64,000 nt of DNA, taken from positions 2,232,001 through 2,296,000 of the forward strand of contig CM044880.1 of the NCBI GenBank assembly GCA_024500155.1. Reading direction: 5' to 3'. The stretch comes from Chenopodium formosanum. Its lineage: Eukaryota; Streptophyta; Magnoliopsida; Caryophyllales; Amaranthaceae. Numbering within the stretch: position 1 is the stretch's first letter; the number at the start of each line of letters is the position of its first letter. The translations under genes were made by a program, and so were the position numbers. The notes beneath the pieces are model-generated. The model ran no database searches. It was not told the origin of the DNA and was given only the letters and a program-made list of their open reading frames with translations. Positions 36,301 through 47,900 of the stretch are shown piece by piece.

Positions 36301-37493
36301 AGAGTACTTTAGCTAAGAGCACGAAGAAAAAAGATGATTGGGTTACCAAAAGCAATCCTGTTTAAAGAGCTTGCCTGGTGGATCCTTGTAATCGCCTTCT
36401 GAACAGTGGTAATCCCATGCATTTTGCATAGCTGACAACAATTTGATGCCCCACCTACAACCATTTATCCAAGAATCAAAGAGATGTCAGGAATTAGATA
36501 ACAACCTTTTAGTAAATTCTGATTCTATAAGAACCAACTAAGAAAGAGAATTCCATGTTAGAAAATTATAGAATCTTATGACATTTGGAAAAATCATAGA
36601 AGTATATTCTTAGGTGATGATGGAACTCACGCTAGTGAGTACGAAACAAAGGTTCTACCACAAAATTAATGCAAACCAGGTGATCCAGTCTTATCCAGGG
36701 AACAAAGAAAGAATAAGGATATAAAGCACGAAAAAGAGAGAGGATGAAAGAAGGGGGCACAGAAGAAGGGAGGAAAAGTAGCTCAATTCCTTATTCTTTG
36801 TAGTCAAATCGAAAAACACTTCTACTACACCAACCCAACCCCCCAACCCTACACACACACACACACACAAACAAAAAAGGAAAGAGCGAGAGAGAGAGAG
36901 AGATCCTAAACAATATATTGTATACCAATAAACTAAAAATATAGTTGAACGAACTCCAAAGCAATCCCCTGCCTTAAAAATCATATGATAAATGAAGTAT
37001 ATATCATCTTGACTATATACAAAGTAATATAACTGTATTGACCTCAACTTTTAGGCCTTTTAGATTCTAGGTTAGCAAACCAGGTCTAATCTAATCCAAA
37101 AGATAAAACCCAAGTGAAACCCAACCTAGGAAGAGAATACAAATCTGCTTATCCAGTGGCATGAAGTCGCAATACAAAACATAAAACCCAAGTACAGAAT
37201 GAAAGAGGAGACATACAGTTTGATACATATAGCTGTCCAATTCATCGATTGAGTCATCCACGGGCATCAAATTAGCCAAGGCCACGATCTACATAAAAGT
37301 GACAAGAAATTTAAACCCGAAATACTTATTATCTGATCATTATAACTCCTCAGTTATTCATAATCATAACAGATATAAGGTATCCTAAGATAAATAAATT
37401 AAAGTGTTAAAGCACCTCATGGCCATAATGGATGCATTGCATCATGGCATAGCAACTGTCTTTGCCGCCGCTGACCAAAGCAACCACCTTCAT
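30328..37493 (-). CDS. DPH6: Diphthine-ammonia ligase with two RidA-like domains (742 aa)
   Basis: Catalyses the last step of diphthamide synthesis on elongation factor 2, ATP-dependent amidation of diphthine, in the cytosol. Twelve coding exons: 37416-37493, 37217-37288, 36375-36454, 35293-35518, 35173-35205, 34404-34486, 34239-34311, 33585-33930, 33145-33476, 31836-32173, 30667-31009, 30328-30552; 2229 nt in frame. The N-terminal ATP-pyrophosphatase domain has the PP-loop SGGKDS (8-13) and GEGGEYETLTLDCP (about 199-212). Two YjgF/RidA-like domains follow (about 332-441 and 442-570), as in plant and yeast DPH6. The intron after exon 3 has a GC donor (CAG/GCAAGC), supported by the reading frame. 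A non-coding first exon probably ends at 37975, its intron ending at 37524. The last exon was duplicated at about 26.6-26.7 kb. Confidence 0.95.
32255..32320. repeat. Polypurine tract with a run of 21 G
   Basis: Inside the intron between exons 9 and 10 of DPH6. A purine-only stretch of A/G ends in G-run 32297-32317; the transcript carries the C-rich strand. Confidence 0.9.
36850..36902. repeat. (CA)n and (GA)n microsatellites
   Basis: CA repeat followed by a GA repeat, within DPH6 intron 2. Confidence 0.85.
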
Positions 37494-38284
37494 CTTGAGG
37501 TTTTTGCTTAATGCAATTGAAATCTACAATAATGAATAACCACAATAATCAACTATACAATACATAGTCAAGGTTGAACACATCAAATCTTTTTCCCCCA
37601 AAAAATCATAAAATTATAAATTAACCACCATAAATTGACACTCTAGAAATTTCCACAAGATGAGGAAATTATATAAATGTAGATAGTGACATAAACCAAA
37701 TTATAATCCTTTTTACATTCAATTATCAATCACAAGCAACATAACCTATTGCTTTCCCTATTATAAAAATTAAATAATAAGATCACAACATTAACTCAAC
37801 AGTTGCAAAATAATAGGAAATTAAATAATAATTTAAACTTCAAAATAGTAATATTCTTTATGATTTCATAGTTAAATCCTAACATCAAAGTGTTGTACAA
37901 TACATTAGCAACCAAATTTGATTCATAATTATAGGGATATTTGATATGATGATAACAAATACAAACAATTTACCTCAGAATGGGGGATACAACAACTAGA
38001 TTCACGCCAACTGCGCTTCAATGGATATCTCACTAATCTCAGAGAGACCAATTCTATGGATCTCTAATCCCGTCACAGTTATTAGAGTAAACCTAGTACC
38101 AATATTTTTTTTTAACCTTAAATTTCGCAAAAAGTTTGAAGACGACGTCGATTTTCCGGCCGGCGGCGGCGGAGAGACGGGGAGTTCGCCGGAGAGGAAA
38201 GTTGAAGAGATTGAAGGGAGAATAAAAGACGGCAACTGTAATTATCTAGTGGAGGCGCTGCGAAAGAATGAAGAGACTTGAGAG

Positions 38285-39597
38285 GTTTAATATCAAGGGT
38301 ATTTTTGTCAATTTAGTGTTTTTTTTTTTTTTTTTTTTATGTACTTTCAAGACACACGAATTTCAAGTCTTTAGGGATGAGTTCCTAGATCAATTAATTA
38401 ATTCATGTTGATCAGTCGGATTCGTGTTAGATTTCGGGTCATTTAATTCGAGTGGTTTGGAATTTTGGATGTTTGAATCATTATAAAATCCTTCCTTCGT
38501 TTATATTTTGTAAAAAAAAATGCACTCATAATAAGGAGGCGAGAGAGGATAATAAAGCAAGTGGGGTGTATTAATAAATGCAATGTATAAACATAGTAAA
38601 AAAAATGCGTCAACTAAAAATAAACTTCCTAAAAATTAATAAGTGTCAACTAAGAAAACGGAGGTAAGTATGATAAATGAGTCAATTTTGCAACAGATTA
38701 GAAATTGAAGGGTCATCCAGATTTTTCCAACTCCTTTCATCCTTTTTGTTTGTCTTGTTTTTGTTTTTGTTTTTTTTTTTTTTTGGCTCCATTATCTTAT
38801 ATGGTAACTTTTTTCGCACTTATTACTCTCTCTATCTCTTATATCTACAATCTTACTCATAGACCCATTTGCATAATTTTGTTTTATTTCTAAAAACAAT
38901 GAACATGGTTTTACAAAATAATAATAGTAAAAAAAAAAAAAAAAAAAAAAAAGGATATAGAGAGAGTAAGTAAATAGGTTTGTATTGTACTTGTGTTTAA
39001 CATTGTATGCTAAAGCACAAACCCAAACTAAGTTGACCTAAACGCCATGAGAGATTAGATTCAGATTTGTCAAGATTTCTCCTTTTAAAAAAAAATATTG
39101 TACTTGTATTAATATGTTAATATTTTTAATACAAAGTGCACATTAAGATAAGTCAATTGAATTGAATAGGACCAATTTTGTGTGAAAGAGAAAGTGTGGC
39201 AACTGGCAAGTGAGAAATACTATGTTAATCACCTTGATCACTTGATGTGTATTATTATTCATTAATTACCCATTTTCTAACCATCATATTTTTTTAAGGT
39301 CATAGGACTTGTAGCCTCATAGGACTGACAGGACCTAGTGACCTAGTGTGAATTGTGTTATGTGTAGTAACAAACAGCCTAAAAGGCCTTTCTGTTACAA
39401 CGAAAGGTAGGTTTTGTAGCTAGTACTAGCCCAATAATGAAATTGGGCAGCCCAAATCTTTGGTCCAATCACTTCATGCTAGGAATTGGGCCCATAAACT
39501 CTTCTATTGATTATTTTTGAAACACTCATCGATTGATTTTATTTTTACACCCTTTTCTTTTTCTTTCTAAATCTAACATTGATTTAAATATAAATTC
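38285..39597. other. Gene-poor spacer with a Stowaway-like remnant
   Basis: About 38488-38668 carries ends CCTTCCTTCGTTTATATTTT and GTCAACTAAGAAAACGGAGG typical of degraded Stowaway MITEs. The rest is AT-rich with poly-A/T tracts and no supported frame. Confidence 0.5.
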
Positions 39598-40014
39598 TTA
39601 AATGGACCCGATTCACACTAATTTATTGTGGACCACTAACATTAGAGAAATTATGGTTGTTTTATTAGTAAAAAAAGGGTCACTATAATAGGAAAAAAGG
39701 TCTCTATGTTGAAATAAAAGTCATTTTGGTAATATATAGGCTAGAAGAAGTTAATTTTTTTGATGAAATATTTTATATAATGGTTAATATGAATAATAAA
39801 GGTCACTATATTAAAATTAGGGTCATAACGTTGTACTTTAAGTTCACAATAATATTAAACGTTATACTAGTTTTGATAAAGGTTACTATGTTAAAAATAA
39901 GGCTACTATGTAAAAACTAAGGGTCACTATGTTCATTATAAAGTCAGCTGCGTGTGTATAAACCTCGGGTCCACAATAACATTATTGTGGACCAGGTCCA
40001 CGCAAGTCTTTTTT
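39598..40014. mobile_element. MITE family A, copy 1 (about 417 bp)
   Basis: Left end AATGGACCCGATTCACACTA then ATTTATTGTGGACC; right end, reverse-complemented, GACTTGCGTGGACCTGGTCC then ACAATAATGTTATTGTGGACC. Imperfect inverted ends of about 35 bp. Interior has repeated GGTCACTATGTTAAAA-like words. A second copy is at 52554-52968. Confidence 0.85.
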
Positions 40015-40482
40015 GTGATTTAAAAGATACATTATAGAGAACGTAGTTCCAAAAAAAAGAAGATATAGAGAACTTTTTTTTTTTTTCTCGGAAACAGATA
40101 TAGAGAACTTTTTAGTGCATTAAACATTTTTTTTTTAAGTATAAGAGAGGGATAAAGCACTAAAATCTAAGACCTATTATTGTACCTTCATAAATATAAG
40201 TTTTTTTCCCCTTTGTTTCTATTTTTTTTTTTTTTCCCTATAATAAGCTTTAAGCTTATTTATAAAAGGAATAGTTTTTTTGTGTAGTAGGTCTACAACG
40301 AATTATGAAACATTTCCCTTTTTGCATGGTCAATAATATATATGCTCATATGCATATATTTGAAATAGTTTTAAATGCTAGTTTAATTAGTACCTACAAC
40401 AATAGGCAAATCAAAAAATAACATTGTATTTTAAAATGTAAATCATATCTTACATAGTACTAATTAGGAATGAACCAAAATG

Positions 40483-41065
40483 TTGAACTAAATCAATTAT
40501 ATATGAAGTTAGATGAACTAGCTAGGTATCCAAGAATCCAACTCAAAATACTGGACATTCAAATTAGATCCAAATTATCCAACTTGAACTACTGTAGCTT
40601 GCCATCACTTGCCACTTGGATGACTACTACTGATCAATTCTGAATAAGGCCATAAGTGTTAGCGAATCGACCACAATCACTACATGTAGAATCAAATTAA
40701 AAACCTCAAAATTGCATACTTCCCTAGTGAGGTTTCATTATGATATGATTCTTCAATTTAATATTTATTTATTTTTGTCCGAAGTGGTAGGACTAAATTA
40801 TTGAACTGGATTATTATTTACGAAGTAAGATGAACCAGATACCTAATTCAAAATATTAGACATTCAAATCAAATCCAGATTATCCAACTTCGGCACCCCT
40901 ACCTTGCAAACACTTGCCACCTAATAGAGATCAATTTTGGTTAGGGCCTATCTGATCGACCGCAATCACCGCATGTAGAATCAAAAACCTTACAATTGCA
41001 TAATATTACACTAGCCAAGTTTCGTTTTAATATGATACTTCAATTCGATCCATTTTTGTCCTTTG
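40483..41065. repeat. Diverged tandem duplication, unit about 300 bp
   Basis: 40483-40785 and 40801-41065 share in order TTGAACT, AAGTTAGATGAAC/AAGTAAGATGAAC, GACATTCAAAT, TTATCCAACTT, ACTTGCCAC, GACC(A/G)CAATCAC, CATGTAGAATCAA and TTTTTGTCC. No coding potential. Confidence 0.75.
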
Positions 41066-42480
41066 TAATTTTTTTACAAAATTATTGTCATGATGTCGAA
41101 CCATTTCCACGAGTCATTCCTAGAACACACTAGTCTCTTTTTTTGGTCATAAATATGAATAATATTAAAGAATTTGCAAAGTAATTTCCATCACACAAAG
41201 AATTTGTCATTGTGGACGAAATAGCTTGCCCTTCGTGCATGGAATATGTACAATTAATAATTGGATAAAGGAAAGAGATTTATGAGAGGACATCTATTTA
41301 TTGCATTACTTTGTTGGCCAAAATATTGTTGGTATATAGCCTTAAGTCATGAACCCTAAGTTTTGTAGCAGGAAAATGTTCGATCTATATTACCCCACTT
41401 TTGAAAATGAATTACTACTTGACCAATTAAGTCTTCATTTTGATTCGTTTAAGACGTGAAAAGATGTCAAGTAATAGTATCCTATTTTGTTCATGCATGT
41501 ATCAGACAACATTAAAATAATAAATATAAAATATATGTGTATTCCATTCAATTTGATTCATCTACATATCAATTAAATCTTCTTAAAACAATACAATATA
41601 CGATTAAGATGACACAAATTAGATTTTTTAAACACGCAAATTTTAAAGTTACACATTAACAATTGATTATTAGTCTTAGTATATTTAATTACGTTTTGAT
41701 CATAGTTACTGAGTACTTTGTAAAAGTAAATAATATCTTAAAAATATCATGAAACAGAAAAATCATATTTACAACATACTATTGCTAAATATCTCATTAA
41801 CAATATATCTCATTAAATGCTATATGAACCGGTGCCCAAGGGCAATGGCTAACAACAATAGAGATCTTCATTCCTAGTCATAGTCATGACAACCCAATTG
41901 TTAAGTCCAAGTACTTATAAAGATTTTACGTAATCCACAATCCATTTAGACTCAGAAAGAGACAATTAAGGACACCCTATGTTATTTAATATGTAGAAGT
42001 GTATTTTAAAAATACGTAACAAATAAAACTTGTTAAATTGTTACTACTTGTAGAGTCGTAGTAATGAAATTAGACTCGTATTATCTCATTGACATAATTT
42101 TCAAGGTCTAAATAATACAAATGTCTTAAATAACCTAGAACAGATGGACTACTTATGAGAGATTATTCCGGATCTATTATACAACTCTTCCTACTTACTA
42201 CATAAAAATAGTTCGGTACAACATTAATTTATACTTAAACATGTTTGATTAGTGAACGAACAACTAATTATATGTGAAGGGACTATATATCTCTTATGCA
42301 TGTAGTTATGTACATTGTTTGTACCATAAGAATTCTTCTTTTATTAATTATAACTATATTAGTTATCCTTTTCCCCAATTTTTTAGTATCATTTTTGCCT
42401 TCTTAAATTAAATAAAATAAAATATCATACAAATACGAAGTATATATCTATCACTCTTAGCAAGTGGGACATAGGAAGCC
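41066..42480. other. Spacer upstream of the XIP gene, nothing recognised
   Basis: AT-rich sequence without a supported frame or repeat; its right end must hold the XIP promoter. Confidence 0.6.
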
Positions 42481-42490
42481 CTATATATAT
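42481..42490 (+). promoter_or_regulatory. Putative TATA box of the XIP gene
   Basis: CTATATATAT followed by ACAAG, about 150 bp before the ATG, a normal distance for a plant TATA box with a 100-120 nt leader. Confidence 0.5.
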
Positions 42491-42638
42491 ACAAGTCTAA
42501 ATGTAACAAATAGTTGTAGTAATAGCACCATAGATCAAATCCTCTTAAAAAAAAATTAAATAGCATATAATAGAACAAATAGCAGCTTCTACATACATAT
42601 ATACGTAGTATTTTAGCATTAATTTGGTTGCTCCAATA

Positions 42639-44113
42639 ATGGTTGATAGTATTGTTGTTGATAGAGATAATGAAAATCAAAGTAATAGATATGAGGGAGT
42701 AACAAATACTAGAATTCTTCCAGTTTCAGCTACTCCCCCTTCAAAGGCTTCAACTCCCTGGTAATTTACTATACTTTATCAAATTTTTTTTTTTTTTTTT
42801 TCCTTTTGTCTAATTGGAAAGGTACACGAAAATTGATGAAAATAAACATAGGAGTGCTAATTGAGTTGAACAACTCGAACTCGACTCGGTCAAAACCCAA
42901 TCCAAATTATAAGGGCTTTAAATTTGCGTCACTAATATTAATACAACAATTTTTAGGTACCAAAAGGAGGAAACTACGGAGGAGAAAAAAGTTGGGAGGA
43001 GTGCAAAATTCCTTCATTGGATAGGCTACGAAGAAATTTTCTCTTCACAGGTATTCTCACCATTTTAAAGTTCTAATATGCGAATTGTTTTTGTAATTTA
43101 AATTAATTTTGTGTTCCTACATAATGTGAAATCAAGTTTAAAAAAAACTTCTATTATGAAATCCTTTTCAAAGATATTATTGCATAATTTGAGATTCAAA
43201 AGTACAAACATGGTTTCTAATTTTAGGGTTTAAAGTTCGCTCTCACGCGCTGATCATAAATCGAATACAAAGCTTGAATCTAATTGTTTTTGGTATTTTG
43301 TTATATGTATTTATATTAATGGTTTAATGCCAATAACTATAACGTGCGACCAATTTTTAGGTATGGAGAGCATCCGTGGCAGAACTCCTAAGCACAGCCA
43401 TTTTAGTATTCATGTTAGATACAATTTTTATATCCTCTAAGATAAGTCATGAAACACCCAACATTGTATTTGCTTGTTTTGTTGCTCTCATAGTAGCATT
43501 TCTTCGCCTTGCTACACACCCCATCTCCGGTGGCCATAGCAACCCAACTATCACCATCTCCGCGGCCTTTATGGGCCTCATATCCTTATCGCGAGCCATG
43601 ATCTATCTTATAGCCCAATGCATAGGGTCTATACTCGGCGCATGGGCACTTCAGGCAATGGTTAAAGGCTCTATAACAAATAGTTACTTGTTAGGGGGGT
43701 GTACACTCGCGGTGGCCACCCCCGGCCCAGAAGGCCTCACCACAATTGGGATCGAGACAGCACAAGGTCTTTGGGCCGAGATCATCTACACATTCATTTT
43801 CCTATTCTCGGTGTGGATGGCCTTTGATCAACAACGGGCGAAGGCCTTGGGTCAACTTGTGATGTGCTCGATTACCGGTGTCGTGGTTGGGCTGACTATG
43901 TACCTGTCCACCACAGTGACAACCAAGAAGGGCTACACTGGAGCAGTTATCAACCCAGCAAGATGTATTGGACCTGCAGTTGTGAGAGGAGGGCATCTTT
44001 GGAATGATCATTGGGTTTTTTGGGTTGGGCCTATACTAGCTTGCTTTGCATTTTATCTGTATAGTATGGTCCTTCCACTTGAGCATTTCAAAGCAAGAAT
44101 AGCTAAAGAATAA
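42639..44113 (+). CDS. XIP: X intrinsic protein (XIP) aquaporin (322 aa)
   Basis: Membrane channel of the XIP subfamily, thought to pass water poorly and small uncharged solutes better. Three exons: 42639-42760, 42957-43050, 43361-44113, GT-AG, 969 nt in frame. The first two exons encode a 72-residue hydrophilic N-terminus; exon 3 holds six hydrophobic spans. The first NPA box is N133-P-T in place of NPA, and the second is N270-PARC, where the Cys after NPAR is a XIP signature. GGHLWNDHWVFWVGP after loop E and HPISGGH before loop B support the assignment. XIPs are absent from Brassicaceae and monocots. The start Met is chosen because the exon 1 frame joins in phase; a small shift is possible. 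A polyadenylation signal AATAAA lies at 44194. Confidence 0.92.
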
Positions 44114-44193
44114 GCCTAAAATTTGTATTTGGAATATACTGTATCAAGCATTCAAGCATATGCAAGTTTGTAATACATACTATGATGTTGATA

Positions 44194-44199
44194 AATAAA
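44194..44199 (+). terminator. Polyadenylation signal of the XIP gene
   Basis: AATAAA about 80 nt after the stop codon. Confidence 0.5.
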
Positions 44200-44917
44200 T
44201 TATACTATGAGAAAGCAAACAGTTTTGTAATGTTTGCTTTCTAAACAAGATTTGTAATATGATGATTTGAAAATTATTAGATGCATTTATCTTATAAGAT
44301 TAAATTTTATTACATGTATGTGAGAGCAAATACTTTGAAATTATGTATAAATAAACCATATTAGGATGAAAATGACAAGATTCGATTGTAGGATTATCGG
44401 TACATCATTTGGCATCGTATGTTCCCTATCCTGTACATCTTATAAGCTCTCCATAAGTCCAAATAAGATATAACTATATTAACATGAATTGCTTTGCCAA
44501 ATAACTTAGCATTTCAAATTTTACATAATGAAGAAATTTTTTTGCATAAAAAAAACTAGTAAATGAAGGATTACCTACCATTTTACAGTTTTACACTGTC
44601 ATGGTCCTCAAGGACATTGGCATATACACCGTCATGATCCTCAAGGACATTGGTGTGAACGAGGCGTAACAAATGGATTGATCAACATTTCTCAAGCAGA
44701 TAACACTATGCAAAGTAATCCTTCCCAGTACCAGGGATACATTACTGTATTACAATAGCTACATGGAAATACAAAAACATATATAGGAAGCCGAACAACA
44801 CAAGATTTACTAACACCATGAACTGAAATTGCTTCCAATACAGAAGTGATTTAAGACACATTAGGATATAGGCTTTCGTTTATTTTTTATATGCAATATC
44901 AGTGATGTGGGATAAGA
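44200..44917. other. Spacer between convergent XIP and EF-hand genes
   Basis: Holds the 3' flanks of both genes. A short direct repeat (GTCATG(A/G)TCCTCAAGGACATTGG, about 44597-44653) is the only structure noticed. Confidence 0.55.
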
Positions 44918-47900
44918 TCATGAGGCCGTCTGCAAAAATGAAGTAGGATCGGCAAGGGGCTCATGAACAACCGAGTTAGTTGAAACTGATACAGGGTTAC
45001 CTTCTAATTGTAACATCATACTCCCTAAGATCTCCAGCAAGAGCTTCTTGAAATCTTCTTCTTTTACTAGCTTTCCGTCATCAGCATCTACCATCTTAAA
45101 CACTTCATCAGTAACCTTGTCCATCTGTTCATAGTATTTTTAACTACGTCAGCTATGACTAACGGTAAAGTATTATATAAACATAATGAAAGACAGAGAG
45201 ACAGCTTCCATAACAATATTGTCTACACTTAAGAACTTAAGTATTAGAACTTTAAAGATTACAGACATAACTAGCATAACTTCAAAAGAGCTTAGATATA
45301 CCTCAGCAATAGCACCATAGGGAGGCAAACCAGCAGACGGGGCCAATGAATCTAATGCCAAGCGAAGATACTCCTTCGACAATCTTCCATTCTTATCTCT
45401 AGGTATATCTTCCAGCACAGCATTCAGTACCTAGTTATATCATCCACATACAATAACATTAGTGTCTGAAGTCAAAATTTTCCACAATGATTCTAAGATT
45501 TATAACTATGTTCATGGGCCTGGGAACAAATATTTGACAGGTTTGTGGCAGAGCGTCAAACTCAGCTATCGGATATCAAGGATCCAACAAAGGTATGAGG
45601 TTTGACATGTGTAATAAGTCACAAGAGTCTGAGTAATATTGTAAGAGATGTTATCTAGCCAGTATGACAATTATGAGGCTTGATATGCCATATGTGTGAT
45701 AAGTGATTACTGATTAGTCAAAAGATGACGGATTTACCTTGTCTGTTTCAAACTTATTAGCTAAAAGAGTCTTGATGGCACTTCCATCATAAGTGTTCTC
45801 AGTGTGTGCAACAATCACCGGTTGCTCTCTAAGACGCTCAACTATTTTTTCAAGTACTTTCTTGAGTTCCTCCAGGAAAATCTCCTGAGATGATATCAGT
45901 TGCTGATCGTTACTACAGTCCTGAGTACACAACTCCAAAGCTGGTTCCACAATATTGCTCATAACCTACAAAATCACACATGACTGTAAGAGTATAGTCA
46001 ATGATGCACTTGAAATAATTGATGAGACGAGGAGTAAGGGAAAATAGTATATTACCCAAGAATCTGAAATAGGGGGCAACCCCTGATCAACACCAAGCTT
46101 TTGCAAAGCTTTGACAATGTGATCATACATAGTTGCATTTGGAGTTGCAGTCTCAGAAAAAATTAACACCATATCCGTCTCAAAAGCAGGACTACTAATA
46201 TATTCATGAAGTTCTTCACCATCAATGCGGAGGATGACAATGGGGTCCCGTTTTAATCCAGCAGCCATGCCTATAAGGATGTCTGAGAGAACTTCTTTAA
46301 ACTCGCTCTTGCTTACTTTCTCCTCTTTACCATGAGTAAATTCATTCAGAACCTATAATAGACACCAGAAATGAATAAATTATTACAACATCATTATCTG
46401 TATCTAGTGCTATTTGTATATTTTAGTTCCCCAAACACTCAATACAAGCCACCCTCTTTGCCATCAAACAAGTCATGGTTTACATGGTTAATAAATTTCT
46501 CATTTTTAACATCTTTGAACTATCAGATGATTTGTACCTTAATATCACCTTTCACCATCCTTAAAAATCGTGAATCTCACAAATAATATGTTAGTTGTTG
46601 ACCTCTTTTAACCCAAACAGCTCACAGACCTGCCATTTTTTGGAGCTCTATATGATCTGCAGTTTCAATTGGCAGATAGAGACATTTCCCAAACCGACCA
46701 AACCATCCTATTGGTATACTCCATAACTTTAGGTGTACTTATCTTAATATATTTTCCTAAATTGTGGTCCTTGACCATATTTATTGCCTAAACTATGAGA
46801 TTAATTAAGATCCTCATAAAAATTGTGATCCAAAAGGTTAGCTTGCCTCTTCAACCAGTTATAATTGACTACCAACTCTCTTGGAGGTCCCCACTCCAAA
46901 GAGCACTTTCGGCCAAAGCAGGATAGTTTCAAATGCCTCATGCGCTATTTGCTTGAAGTCTTAATCATTACATAAGCACTTGCAAGTTGCCTAAAATAAC
47001 TATGATAAACACAGGAGTACAGGACCACTCTTCACACTACATAATAGAGGTGTCAAACCGGTTGTTTGGATCTAGTCATATTTGGATGATGAGGTATACA
47101 ATTTAGTCATGATAGATTGATAGACCGATCCTATTTAGGTCTCTTGTCAATTAATATACTACGATAGATCAAACATTATGAATTACAAATAATCGACTTG
47201 GGAAATTTCATAACTATGTATTAGGGACAGGATCGAGTTGGTTCTCTTGCACAGCTTATGCTTTACCTTATTACCTACAAAAGGTGAAAAGGAAGAGCCA
47301 AACCCCTTCCAACTTTTCCTCCCCCATTCCCACAATCCCAAATTCTGGGAAACTTAGTGCTGAAAAGGTGATGTGGGTATGATATAAAAAATGCTCTTTT
47401 TCTTATCAACATAAAAAGGCTTCTGGCGGCCCACTTTTTGGCTGGTCTGCAGGATATTATATTGAACTCATTAAAAATAAATTAGGTCATTATAGGGATC
47501 AATTGGTAGGATGGTCTGCCACTATTCGCGGTTATCTAACTACTTAGTCTATAATTTTCTGCATAAACAAACATAAGATTCTTTTGAGCATCAAGTTTAC
47601 CAGAGACTTCTTCTATTAAGAGAAAGGTCTAGCCGGCTGGAGAAATGTTCATGACATGTTGAGTAGGAGCCTACAATATTTCTAGAGGAAGCTAAATAGC
47701 TATGATTTGCGATCTTCTGCATTAAAATTTTTGAATCAATCAAGTAGCAGAATCATGCTTCTTGAAGCATAAATTGGAAACTGACAGTAACAAGAAATAT
47801 ACTAGTACAAAATTAAGCTTCAAAGCTCAAAGGATCATCAATTTCCGATTTATTCAAAACCACAGAAAATTAGTATTTGAGGTAATTTCTTTAGCCAGTG

